Below, piece after piece: positions 1 through 7,942 of a stretch of DNA of 64,000 nucleotides. Numbering within the stretch: position 1 is the stretch's first letter; each line of letters opens with the position of its first letter. Source of the stretch: an uncultured Clostridia bacterium (GTDB lineage Bacteria; Bacillota; Clostridia; Oscillospirales; Ruminococcaceae); assembly GCA_947168885.1 (NCBI GenBank), contig CAMVNQ010000001.1, forward strand, positions 554,981 through 618,980. Reading direction: 5' to 3'. The notes under the pieces were generated by a model. That model did no database searches, was not told the origin of the DNA, and saw only the letters and a program-made list of their open reading frames with translations. Position numbers and translations under genes: made by a program.

Positions 1-937
1 CATCGCATCTGGCATCGATGAGTTCCGAGAACCGTTCTTTTAAATGCGGAAGCAGAAGTGAGCCTTCACACAATTCCTGATATTTTGACCTCAGCGATAC
101 TATTTTTGCGATCATTTTTTCAGCCGATACTTTCGGAATCTCACATTCATCTGCAAACACAAAGAAGTCTTTCTTGCGGATGTGCATTTTCTTCCCGCAC
201 AGTGTGAGAGCAAACTCTTCCTTATCTTCGGGCATAATAACATTAACAGGCAGCAGGTCATACGCTGGAGAGAGAACATAAACACCGCTTGCTTCGTTAG
301 TCTCGATCAAAGAAAAGTTTTTCAGGTGCATATCCGAGTTGCCGACGACATAAGAGAAAACTATCCGCATAAACAATTCCGTCATATCCAGCTTAGACTG
401 CGAGGAGTATTTTGTTATCACCTTTGCACAGCGCTCATAAGAGCCCTTATATTTATCCTGAGTCAAGCGCAGATCAAGCTGGCAGAAATCTTCCATAGCA
501 AACATGCGAACACCTGACTTATCAAATGCTCTATCGACTCTTTTCGTGATATATGCAATTGCATCTCCGCTTCTAATAAGAGCGTGCGGCACAGTTGCTA
601 TCCCGGTAATATCCGCCATTGTCATTACCAGCTGTTCGGCTTCCGGCAGGCACTCAAATTCAGCGACCTGTGGCTTAAGTATATATCCTGTAGGATAATT
701 AACTAATGTCAGCCGTGAACCGTTTTTGTCCGAATGCAAATGGAGAGAAAGCTTTTTCTGAACGCCGGGTACGGTAATACCTTTGCTTGTATTTTCCTTT
801 GCTATTTCTTCAAGTGTTTTTTCGTCTATCTCGATTTCCGGAATGGTTTTTGTGCCGAAAAAGCGCTTGACGCACGCCGGATGCCAACCGTTTATCTCAT
901 TGTTTTTCAGCGGTTTCCCGCAACAGCAGCAGTTCAT
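1..937 (-). CDS. hipT: HipT/HipA-like Ser/Thr kinase toxin, 3' end off window
   Basis: This frame is open from the ATG at 937 to the left window edge, so the C-terminus is missing; it is absent from the ORF track because it has no stop here. The start overlaps the stop of the upstream hipS-like gene (ATGA). The product begins with a CxxC...HxxC zinc-like motif (MNCCCCGKP, WHPAC), then a glycine-rich loop TVPGVQKKLSL near residue 55, the kinase catalytic segment GNSDMHLKNFSL and the metal-binding segment SPAYDLLP. These are hallmarks of HipA-family kinases, which phosphorylate aminoacyl-tRNA synthetases. The HipA N-terminal subdomain is not present here but is encoded by the preceding gene, which matches the HipBST layout. 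The substrate is unknown. Confidence 0.88.
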   Translation of the reverse strand, partial: MNCCCCGKPLKNNEINGWHPACVKRFFGTKTIPEIEIDEKTLEEIAKENTSKGITVPGVQKKLSLHLHSDKNGSRLTLVNYPTGYILKPQVAEFECLPEAEQLVMTMADITGIATVPHALIRSGDAIAYITKRVDRAFDKSGVRMFAMEDFCQLDLRLTQDKYKGSYERCAKVITKYSSQSKLDMTELFMRIVFSYVVGNSDMHLKNFSLIETNEASGVYVLSPAYDLLPVNVIMPEDKEEFALTLCGKKMHIRKKDFFVFADECEIPKVSAEKMIAKIVSLRSKYQELCEGSLLLPHLKERFSELIDARCD

Positions 938-1263
938 CTTTTTTCCTCCAAAACGCTGACATTCCCGATCCCGTCCTTGCACGCAACAAGAAGCAATCCA
1001 AAGCGATCTTTTGTATCTATCTTCCAATTTCTGCTGACGACACCGAGAAGCCAGCCTTCCGGGATCAGTCCGTCAAAGAACGGAAACAATGTGTTAGAGG
1101 TGTACGGCTCGCTTGACAAAGGAAGAGTCAGAGATACTGCCGATGCGTTTTCAGATCTCAGATAATCGTCATCATACGAGAACATATATCCAGAATCCGT
1201 TTCCGAAAGTAAACCCGCAAAAGTGTTTCTCACATACACATAAGCTTTTCTGAAGGCTTCCAT
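934..1263 (-). CDS. hipS: HipS-like protein (HipA N-terminal subdomain 1)
   Basis: The 109-residue protein corresponds to the N-terminal subdomain of HipA, with the typical FAGLL segment and a FFDGLIPEGWLL motif, but it lacks any kinase motif. It overlaps hipB upstream (TAATG) and the kinase gene downstream (ATGA), so the three genes are translationally coupled. In characterised HipBST modules the separate HipS is the antitoxin that inhibits HipT, while HipB binds DNA and augments control. That role is inferred here from gene order and size. Confidence 0.8.
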   Translation of the reverse strand: MEAFRKAYVYVRNTFAGLLSETDSGYMFSYDDDYLRSENASAVSLTLPLSSEPYTSNTLFPFFDGLIPEGWLLGVVSRNWKIDTKDRFGLLLVACKDGIGNVSVLEEKR

Positions 1264-1466
1264 TATCTACCGTCCTTTCTTCCCGGAACGGCAACAGCTC
1301 CGAACATCTCAAGAGCAGTATTTACCTTATCCATGCGCACAGTCTCTTTGCCTTGTTCGAGATCACGAACAAAACGAAGCCCCAGTCCTGATCTCATAGC
1401 AAACTCTTCCTGTGTAAGACCGGCTTCTTTTCTGCGTTTTTTTACGAATTCTGCAATAGGATTCAT
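1263..1466 (-). CDS. hipB: HipB-like XRE-family antitoxin/repressor
   Basis: This 67-residue protein is almost entirely a helix-turn-helix of the XRE/Cro type (VKKRRKEAGLTQEEFAMRSG, then FVRDLEQGK). It is the first gene of the hipB-hipS-hipT operon and is followed immediately by hipS. The short GRKDGR tail is the remnant of the HipB C-terminus. Three near-identical palindromes lie 40-140 bp upstream and are the probable binding sites for autoregulation. Confidence 0.85.
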   Translation of the reverse strand: MNPIAEFVKKRRKEAGLTQEEFAMRSGLGLRFVRDLEQGKETVRMDKVNTALEMFGAVAVPGRKDGR

Positions 1467-1505
1467 AGTTCTGTCCTCCCAATCAATTCTCTTTGATATA
1501 TATTA

Positions 1506-1605
1506 TATACCATATCGGGTATAATGTCAAGTATTGTTTTTATGATTTATACCCGTTATGGTATATTATTGCCTTGCGTAAAGACAATATACCTTATCAG
1601 GTATA
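1506..1605. promoter_or_regulatory. Three phased TATACC-N6-GGTATA operators
   Basis: Perfect 18-bp inverted repeats TATACC-N6-GGTATA occur at 1506-1523, 1548-1565 and 1588-1605. Their start-to-start distances are 42 and 40 bp, close to four helical turns, so the sites lie on one DNA face. They sit directly upstream of hipB, as HipB operators usually do; the binding protein is inferred. Confidence 0.85.
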
Positions 1606-1674
1606 ACGCTGACAAAAACCATATTGTCTAACAAAAGGATAGCATTTCAAAGAGCATATGAAGGCTCTTTTTGT

Positions 1675-1878
1675 TTACAACATTGCCTTTACCGATGATG
1701 TCAGCGCAGCTATAAATTGCTCGGGTGTAGGTGTTTTATCACCGAACTGCTCCCAGAACATGACCGCTTCAGGCTCTGTTGAGGACATACCGACCCTGAT
1801 CATTTCTTCAAAGTCTTTGCGTACTTCTTTGACCGAGACCCCGTTTTGCTTTGCTACTTTCTTGATAATGTTGTTCAT
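1675..1878 (-). CDS. Small conserved hypothetical protein (67 aa)
   Basis: The chosen start (ATG at 1878, MNNIIKKVAKQNGVS) has a GAAGGA ribosome-binding site at proper spacing, unlike the longer track start at 1911. The product has a helix-turn-helix-like N-terminus (IIKKVAKQNGVSVKEVRKD) followed by a segment with FWEQFG and PTPEQF. Similar short proteins, sometimes compared with the Spo0A C-terminal fold, occur in Clostridia; this comparison is from memory and uncertain. It stands alone between the hip operon and an XRE regulator. Confidence 0.6.
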   Translation of the reverse strand: MNNIIKKVAKQNGVSVKEVRKDFEEMIRVGMSSTEPEAVMFWEQFGDKTPTPEQFIAALTSSVKAML

Positions 1879-2021
1879 TTTTATTTCCTTCTTTCCATAT
1901 ATGAGAGGCATTATACCTCGTATAGCGGTATTATATCATAGATCTGATGTCGAAAAAACTCATAATCGGTCGGGAAATAAAAAAAGATCGGCATCTCTGC
2001 CGACCTGTCGATTATTGTCGA

Positions 2022-2351
2022 TTAATTTTTATTCTTTTGCTCCACAAGAAGATCAACAACATCAAGAATATCGCGCTGCTGCTCCTGCGATAACGCACCG
2101 ATCTTATCGCCCAGCATCGTCTGTCTGATCCCAACTTGTGTATCGAGTACATCACATAAAAGCATATCAGCCGAAACATTTAGCGCATTTGCGATATTAA
2201 TAAGTGTTTCGAGCGAAGGAGATCTTTCGCCGCGTTCAAGCACACCTATATGCTTTGATGATACATCGCAAAGCTCTGCAAGCTTATCCTGTGACATACC
2301 GGCAGCTGTACGATACTTTCGAATATAAATGCCAATTGATGAAAAATCCAT
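2022..2351 (-). CDS. XRE-family transcriptional regulator
   Basis: The 109-residue protein has an N-terminal HTH_3 domain (IRKYRTAAGMSQDKLAELCDVSSKHIGVLERGERSPSLETL, given here only as a landmark region of residues 9-50). A C-terminal helical part (LSQEQQRDILDVVDLLVEQ) probably mediates dimerisation. It reads away from a large non-coding region that carries an array of AGACCA/TGGTCT half-sites 140-260 bp upstream, which may be its operators. A role as phage- or element-type repressor is inferred from context. Confidence 0.85.
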   Translation of the reverse strand: MDFSSIGIYIRKYRTAAGMSQDKLAELCDVSSKHIGVLERGERSPSLETLINIANALNVSADMLLCDVLDTQVGIRQTMLGDKIGALSQEQQRDILDVVDLLVEQKNKN

Positions 2352-2490
2352 AAAAACACCCGCTCTCAGACTACAATTACCTCTAATAGTATATCCTAAT
2401 CAAAGCAAATGTAAAACAAGATATCGGATGCAATATGCCTCACAATGAGGCATTTGATGATTAGTTGAAAAGCGATCGATACCTTCGATA

Positions 2491-2606
2491 AATAGACCAA
2501 AAGTGGTCTATTTTTATCAGTATATAGACCACTATTGGTACATAAATGGTCTATTTTTTATCAGTATATAGACCACTATTGGTACATAAATGGTCTATTT
2601 TTTATA
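2491..2606. repeat. 44-bp direct repeats with AGACCA/TGGTCT palindromes
   Basis: A perfect palindrome AATAGACCA-aaag-TGGTCTATT lies at 2491-2512. Two copies of a 44-bp unit follow (starting 2523 and 2567), each holding ATAGACCAC and TGGTCTATT half-sites, giving six half-sites in total. The arrangement suits cooperative operator or iteron binding, perhaps by the XRE protein encoded at 2022-2351. Confidence 0.75.
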
Positions 2607-3290
2607 TTTAGTTTTGTCACGCATAGGAGAAAAGTATATAGCTCGAAAATCAATTATAGTTAGACTTTCAAACGTGACATTTGATTAAAAATGATGTAAA
2701 AATATACTTTGGCCAGGGTGTGACATAGAGGTGATGGGGTTGGCCAGAAATCGCAGAAAGAAGTGCTTGATAATCAAGGGTTCAAAAAAGTTTGGCCCGA
2801 TGGTTTTCTCTGCAAAGTACGAAAAAACATGCGGGCCAAACCAATCTTTAGTCCTGATAGCGTAGGCTTAGCGGCAGTTTGGGACGAGGCGGGTCAAAGT
2901 TGACGAAAAAAAGGGGAAAGGGCATAAGAGAAAAAATCACGCGCCCCGTTTTGATGGCTTGTCCAGAAAACATTAAATTTTATCACGCGCCCGTAAAAAA
3001 CAAGGAAAAACGAACCACAGATTTTTAGGAAATAGGGCTTGTCCAGAGCGTGTCATTTTTTTGAAAATCACACATATACATTTGTAAAATTGTAAAAATA
3101 AAAAAGAAATAATTAATTACGATTGTATTAAAAAACATGAGACTGAAAAAAGCTGATATTTGTTAAAAGATACAATTACAAAAATAATCCAATTAAAATA
3201 CACGATAAGAAAGTTGCGGCGCGTAAGACGCGCCGCAAAAAAGAAAAAAGGAAATGGGGTAACAAAGACAAACGAAATGATAATATGTCA
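2607..3290. other. Non-coding stretch with short direct repeats
   Basis: No convincing gene is seen on either strand. Short repeats recur: ATCACGCGCCC at 2936 and 2982, GGCTTGTCCAGA at 2956 and 3036, and TTGGCCAG near 2710 and 2740. A perfect 11-bp-stem hairpin, TTGCGGCGCGT-aag-ACGCGCCGCAA, lies at 3214-3238 and lacks a following T-tract on either strand. The stretch could be an origin or transfer region of the left-hand element, but nothing proves this. Confidence 0.5.
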
Positions 3291-3291
3291 C

Positions 3292-3350
3292 GGGAGCGTA
3301 AAGTGCGGATGACCAGCCATGATCCGTCGAGTGCAAATCTCGGAGCTCCC
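3292..3350 (+). ncRNA. Candidate structured RNA (three-way junction)
   Basis: An outer stem GGGAGC/GCTCCC (3292-3297 with 3345-3350) encloses hairpins CGGAT...ATCCG (3306-3326) and CGAG...CTCG (3328-3342). The structure is followed by an intrinsic terminator at 3380. I do not recognise it as a known riboswitch or ribozyme class. It could be a small RNA or a leader of the clpP-like gene, although the terminator lies between them. Confidence 0.4.
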
Positions 3351-3379
3351 AACTCCTTTTTGCTTATTTATTTCTTTTA

Positions 3380-3412
3380 CCCGCTTCTCTGATCAGGAAG
3401 GCGGGGCTTTTT
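3380..3412 (+). terminator. Intrinsic terminator
   Basis: CCCGC and GCGGG pair around a loop in which TTC and GAA can extend the stem, and the hairpin is followed by GCTTTTTG. It would end a transcript running through the structured element at 3292-3350. A second small hairpin, TGCCGG...CCGGCA, lies at 3434-3452. Confidence 0.65.
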
Positions 3413-3708
3413 GCTTTGATGAGATACTTAAAATGCCGGTGCGACTCCGGCACAAAGCGACAATTTTAATTTATAGTAAAGGGTGATTTGATATGTAATA
3501 CCAAAAAACAAAAAAATACAAAAACAGAAAGTGGGCGATAAAAATGCATCAACACAAAAAATCCTGTAACAGGAAGAACAGAGATTTATTGATATGGATG
3601 TTGATACTATATGCTAATACTCATACTGGCAAGTAATGCCAAAAACAAAAATTAAAAAAGAAAGAAGGTAAACGCCGCCGGGATATTACTTCCGGCGGTG
3701 AAAAAACT

Positions 3709-4755
3709 ATGGAAACAACAAATAACATTTTCACCCCAAGCATACTCCACGAGAGCACATCCAGTGCCACACAACTCTCATTGTCTTCAGAACTTTTCAG
3801 ATCCCGCAAGCTCTTTTTAATCGGCGATGTCAATGCAGAAAGCATGGGTACGCTGATGCAAGAATTAATGATCCTCGATGCGGAATCGAATGAACCGATA
3901 GAACTATATATCAATAGCGCCGGAGGAATGGTTACGAGCGGAATGGCGGTCTATCGGTATATGACTGAGCAGATGCAGTCTCCTATTCACACATACTGTA
4001 TCGGTATTGCTGCCTCTATGGCTGCAATCCTATATCTTGCCGGATCGAAACGATTTGTGTATGAAGGTACAAAAATAGTAATCCATGACCCATTAAGTAT
4101 TTCACCATCAAGCGAAAAACCCGACGAATTAAAAGACAGACTTACATCCCTCGAAAAGACAAAAGATATGATATGTCAAATTATATCTGATATAACCGAA
4201 CATCCGTTTGATGAAATAAGTAAAATAATCAAGACTGACAAAATTTATGATGCAAATGAGGCACTGGAGTTTGGGCTTGCAACCAACATTATAAAGAAAG
4301 AGACGACAAATTATCACAACAATCCCTTTGTATCCAGACCTGATGGCAGCCATGATACAAATAGAGGCTTACCGCCGCCGATGGAACGATATCAAGAAGA
4401 GTCAGCGTGGAAACCGAATCCCGGTGACATTATCATACCGGCTGTTCCAAAGTCTCTTCTGCATTTAAAGCGGAAAGATAATACAACGGTTTTCCGATTT
4501 GGTTTTTCTTATCGTTTCACCGATGACGGCCGACCCATATACGCGAATACTGATATTTTGCCATCGCAAACCCAATTTGATAATTTTAAGTACAATCTAA
4601 ATCTCGGAGCTGCCGATAAAACATACGATTGTGAATTGTCTGACGGCAGTGGTTCTGTAACCATGACCGCACTTGAGATCGGCAAACTTTTCAAGGTAAT
4701 TCGCGATAAATATTTGGCTAAAAGAGCAAGACGGTCGATTTTGTCAATCCGTTAA
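3709..4755 (+). CDS. ClpP-like serine peptidase with C-terminal extension
   Basis: Residues 30-200 match the ClpP fold: the substrate-channel strand YINSAGGMVTSGMAVY, nucleophile Ser103 in GIAASMAAILYLAG, His126 in VIHDPLS and the probable catalytic Asp177 in KTDKIYDANEALEFGL. Canonical ClpP is about 195 residues, so the last ~150 residues are an extra domain; it contains a proline-rich linker (GLPPPMERY) and unrecognised strands. The gene is followed by a Clp-type unfoldase, so the two probably form an element-encoded ClpP-ATPase machine. A CCGCCGG...CCGGCGG hairpin at 3673-3700 overlaps the likely ribosome-binding site. It is not the housekeeping clpP, which lacks such an extension. Confidence 0.85.
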   Translation: METTNNIFTPSILHESTSSATQLSLSSELFRSRKLFLIGDVNAESMGTLMQELMILDAESNEPIELYINSAGGMVTSGMAVYRYMTEQMQSPIHTYCIGIAASMAAILYLAGSKRFVYEGTKIVIHDPLSISPSSEKPDELKDRLTSLEKTKDMICQIISDITEHPFDEISKIIKTDKIYDANEALEFGLATNIIKKETTNYHNNPFVSRPDGSHDTNRGLPPPMERYQEESAWKPNPGDIIIPAVPKSLLHLKRKDNTTVFRFGFSYRFTDDGRPIYANTDILPSQTQFDNFKYNLNLGAADKTYDCELSDGSGSVTMTALEIGKLFKVIRDKYLAKRARRSILSIR

Positions 4756-4770
4756 CCTATATAACTTGAT

Positions 4771-4802
4771 TCGGGCAGATGCGATAAATAGCATATGCCC
4801 GA
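4771..4802 (+). promoter_or_regulatory. Hairpin between clpP-like and clpA-like genes
   Basis: TCGGGCA-g-ATGC pairs with GCAT-a-TGCCCGA across an 8-nt loop. No T-tract follows, so it is more likely an RNA-processing or attenuation element than a complete terminator. Confidence 0.5.
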
Positions 4803-4847
4803 TTTAGATAACACTACATCTAACTATTAATATTATGAGGAAAAACT

Positions 4848-4961
4848 ATGAAAAAAATAGATATATTTTACAGCAAGCTCAAAAAAGACGACGCTCTTCG
4901 CGAGGAATTCATATCAGCATTAGCCAACGGATCTCTGCTTGATTTTTTCATATCTTTGTGA
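4848..4961 (+). CDS. 37-codon Nif11-like segment in frame with the unfoldase
   Basis: An ATG at 4848, preceded by TGAGGA, opens a 37-codon frame (MKKIDIFYSKLKKDDALREE...) that ends at a TGA at 4959-4961. The same frame continues without interruption through YDFQISDLSALFDML into the ATPase ATG at 5001. The combined stretch reads like a Nif11-type leader/helical domain (LREEF...YDFQISDLSAL). The TGA may be a nonsense mutation, a readthrough codon, or a genuine separation of a short upstream peptide. ATG 5001 has no visible ribosome-binding site of its own, which argues that 4848 is the ancestral start. Confidence 0.55.
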   Translation: MKKIDIFYSKLKKDDALREEFISALANGSLLDFFISL

Positions 4962-5000
4962 TATGATTTCCAAATTAGTGACCTCTCTGCACTTTTTGAC

Positions 5001-6824
5001 ATGTTGCAAGAACGCGATAAATCGCTGTTCGAGGACATCTCTATCGAATTGGAAGAGGATCCCGCTGTTGATATTCCTCCTGAGGTGTTGGACGATATGA
5101 TCTCTCCATTTCAAGAAGATTATATACCTCCTCCGGAATTTCTAATCAATTATAATGCAAAATTTAAAGGCAGTCAGCCAATCTTATTCAGGAATGAAAT
5201 CATTCGACAGGCCTTATCCTGCCTTATATTAAAAAATAAAGCAAATGTGCTACTGATCGGACCGGCTGGTGTCGGTAAAACAAAAATCGCAGAAGAGATC
5301 GCATGTATGCTCGCAGAGAATATCCCCTTGATCCCGCCGCAATTAAAAGGATATACGATCTGGGAACTGCCGCTGTCTGCTCTGATAGCCGGCTCAAATT
5401 TTGTCGGGGATGTCGAGAAAAAAGCAAATAGGGTTATAAACTTTGCGACTGACAAGAACAATAAGGTTATTCTATACATCGATGAGATACATGTCTTGCT
5501 CAGTGGTGACAGGTCATACGGAACTATAGCACAGATGCTTAAGCCTGCACTTGCACGTGGCAATATCCGGGTGATTGGTGCGACTACACTCCAAGAAGCT
5601 AATAATTATCTTAAAGATCCGGCTTTTAATCGGCGTTTTAACCGAATCATTGTTGATGAGCTGAGCAAGGAACAGACTAAAATCATACTTAATGAGATGA
5701 GCGCAGAGCTTGCCGAACACTATAACGGAATGATCACACTTGGACGAAAAGCAATCGAAACAGCTATTGATGCTGCTGACGAGTACAAGATAGCAGGTTC
5801 ACACCGACCCGATAATGTAATTACCTTGATCGACAGGACGATGGCAGATGTTTTTGTATCACGATTTGGATACATCAAAAACTCGATACGGATCACGCCG
5901 GCAGACATTAAAAGGACAGCACTAAAACTAACTACAGGTAATAACCATAAAGATCGTGTAGATATTGATACTCTACATGAAAAATTATCAGTTATAAAAG
6001 GTCAGGAAGATGTTATTGATTGTATTATCGATTGCATACAAAGAGACAGCCTCGAACTATTTCCGCGGAAAAAACCACTTACTTTGTTGTTTGCCGGTCC
6101 GAGCGGAGTCGGTAAAACCAAAACGGCTAGGATACTAGCGCAGGAACTTACCGGGAGTCAGCCAATAATTCTTAACATGACAGAGTTTGTACATGATTCA
6201 TCCATAAATCGCATTATAGGCTCTCCTGTCGGCTATGTTGGCAGCGATTCTAAAGCGGAGCTTCCGTTTGATATACTCGATTCCAATCCGTATCAACTGA
6301 TAGTTGTTGATGAGTTCGAAAAGGCTCATAAATCTGTACAAAGGCTGTTTATGAGCGTATTTGATAATGGTGTTTTGCAACTCGCCAATGGCAAAAGTGT
6401 TGACTTCTCAAAGTCAATCATAATCGCTACAACGAATGCTGGCTCTGCTGTTATTAATAATGCGATAGGGTTTAATACAGACGATACATACGCGCCCTCT
6501 GTAGTTGACCTCTCGCACAGTTTTGATATTGAACTTCTTAACCGTTTTACCAAGATATTGTACTTCTGTCCAATTTCTGAAAGCCTTTACAGAGATATAT
6601 TGCGTGAAAGATATGCGCGGGAGATCACTGAAATAAAGCGACAAGGCAAAGCAAACAGCAGTTTGCCGGATACCATTCCTGATGATGTGCTTGATAAGCT
6701 CGTTAACGATAGTTATAACTCGGCATTTGGTGCGAGACCTGCATCGCGGATCGTTCGTGCATACATCGAAAACCTGCTCATAGATGAGCGGAAAAATCTA
6801 ACTACTACGGAGAATGAATCATGA
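5001..6824 (+). CDS. ClpA/ClpC-like AAA+ unfoldase (two AAA modules)
   Basis: The 607-residue product has two AAA+ modules. Module one has Walker A GPAGVGKTK near residue 87 and Walker B ILYIDEIHVLL near 155. Module two has Walker A GPSGVGKTKTA near 366, Walker B IVVDEFEKAHK near 433, sensor TTNAG, and the tail YNSAFGARPASR typical of the D2-small domain. An IGFN motif near residue 488 sits where ClpA/ClpX/ClpC carry the IGF/L loop that docks onto ClpP, which fits the adjacent ClpP-like gene. It lacks the Clp_N double repeat and the ClpC middle domain; a Nif11-like segment lies upstream in frame behind a TGA. It overlaps the next gene by ATGA. The likely role is ATP-driven unfolding of unknown substrates for the partner peptidase. 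Confidence 0.85.
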   Translation: MLQERDKSLFEDISIELEEDPAVDIPPEVLDDMISPFQEDYIPPPEFLINYNAKFKGSQPILFRNEIIRQALSCLILKNKANVLLIGPAGVGKTKIAEEIACMLAENIPLIPPQLKGYTIWELPLSALIAGSNFVGDVEKKANRVINFATDKNNKVILYIDEIHVLLSGDRSYGTIAQMLKPALARGNIRVIGATTLQEANNYLKDPAFNRRFNRIIVDELSKEQTKIILNEMSAELAEHYNGMITLGRKAIETAIDAADEYKIAGSHRPDNVITLIDRTMADVFVSRFGYIKNSIRITPADIKRTALKLTTGNNHKDRVDIDTLHEKLSVIKGQEDVIDCIIDCIQRDSLELFPRKKPLTLLFAGPSGVGKTKTARILAQELTGSQPIILNMTEFVHDSSINRIIGSPVGYVGSDSKAELPFDILDSNPYQLIVVDEFEKAHKSVQRLFMSVFDNGVLQLANGKSVDFSKSIIIATTNAGSAVINNAIGFNTDDTYAPSVVDLSHSFDIELLNRFTKILYFCPISESLYRDILRERYAREITEIKRQGKANSSLPDTIPDDVLDKLVNDSYNSAFGARPASRIVRAYIENLLIDERKNLTTTENES

Positions 6825-7090
6825 AATCAATAATTGGAAAAATCTATTATGGAGAGCTGCATCCATGTTCGGAACCGGCACCGCCTACGGAGACATACAT
6901 TAAAAACCGAAAGGCTATATGTGCAATTGAAGAAGAAATCCTGCAAAAATTTCCTGATTGTCGGGAATACCTCGACAGATATAAGGACGCACTCGGCGCG
7001 GAATCACAGTATGAGTCCGAGGCTGATTTTGTTCGTGGGTTCCGACTCGGTGCTCTTATTATGTATGAGATATTAAGTGACGATGATTGA
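6821..7090 (+). CDS. DUF6809-like small protein
   Basis: The 89-residue protein begins MKSIIGKIYYGELHPC and ends in FVRGFRLGALIMYEIL. It belongs with a family of short Firmicute element proteins that I recall as DUF6809; no function is established. It overlaps the unfoldase stop (ATGA), so it is translated with it and could be an adaptor or regulator. A clear paralogue lies at 54519-54791 beside another element boundary, sharing the start, the RKxICxxEEE segment and the RGFRLGA motif. Confidence 0.75.
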   Translation: MKSIIGKIYYGELHPCSEPAPPTETYIKNRKAICAIEEEILQKFPDCREYLDRYKDALGAESQYESEADFVRGFRLGALIMYEILSDDD

Positions 7091-7942
7091 TGTAATGCTA
7101 AATGCATTGTTAAATCAAGTAATTGAGACCAATACCAGAGTAACTCCAGATAAGATTACGACTACATACGATAGCCAGATGTAATATCAAAAGTTAAACA
7201 TTATCATATGCCTATATATAAGTGTATTTATATTATAATATATAGGCGGAATATCTGTATCGATACGGCAACATACGATTAGATCGGGCATTATGCGGCA
7301 GATGTTGGAAAAATGTATCTCCACCCCCCACAGGAGGAGGGAAGAAATACTATTATAATTAATCATAAGTCAAAAGTGGTGACATTAGTGACATCGGTGA
7401 CATCGGTCCTGCATGCGGGTAGACTATCGGATACTGTTAACGATCTTGTATATCCTGTCACCACACTCGCTATGGATAAAGATATTATTATGGTATTACT
7501 AAGTATCTGATGAGACATACTTAATATGAGGTTGCCACAATTATAACCAGTGATTTAATAGGATTGTTTTATCGTCCTTAGTATTATATTGGTAATTTAA
7601 AAAAATTTTACCTACTCTACATTTTGTAGGTATGTTGCACAAAAAAGTAATCTTTATAAAACCGTTAGCCGTAGACGTGCACAAAGCAAAACTGTATGCT
7701 TTTGTTGAATTGCACAATTATTACAGTTTTTTTATCAAATAATTTGGCGTCACGACATCAAAACGAGTTGTATCTGCCAAACCAATGTGATATTATCAAT
7801 ATAGCAGCTGCAAATAAATGATCGACTAATATCTGATGTAATCAATCACGATATCTTGTCACCCAAAACACAAAAAAGACAACAAACGACTTGTACGGCC
7901 GGCATGATGTCATCGTTGTCACGGACAATAAGGAGGACTTAA
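7091..7942. other. Non-coding region upstream of the replicative ATPase
   Basis: No supported gene is seen in about 850 bp. The region holds an AT-rich hairpin GCCTATATAT...ATATATAGGC (7211-7248), a CCCCCCACAGGAGGAGGG stretch near 7323, and a run of GTGACAT direct repeats with the 9-10-bp spacing seen near 7378-7405. The TGTCAC/GTGACA word recurs before 7943 and again after 10205. The composition and the position before a DUF927-like helicase suggest an origin or its control region; this is inference. Confidence 0.4.

Noticed and set aside
3214-3238. Rho-independent terminator
   Set aside because: The 11-bp stem is perfect, but neither strand has a T-tract directly after it, so it is reported only as a hairpin.
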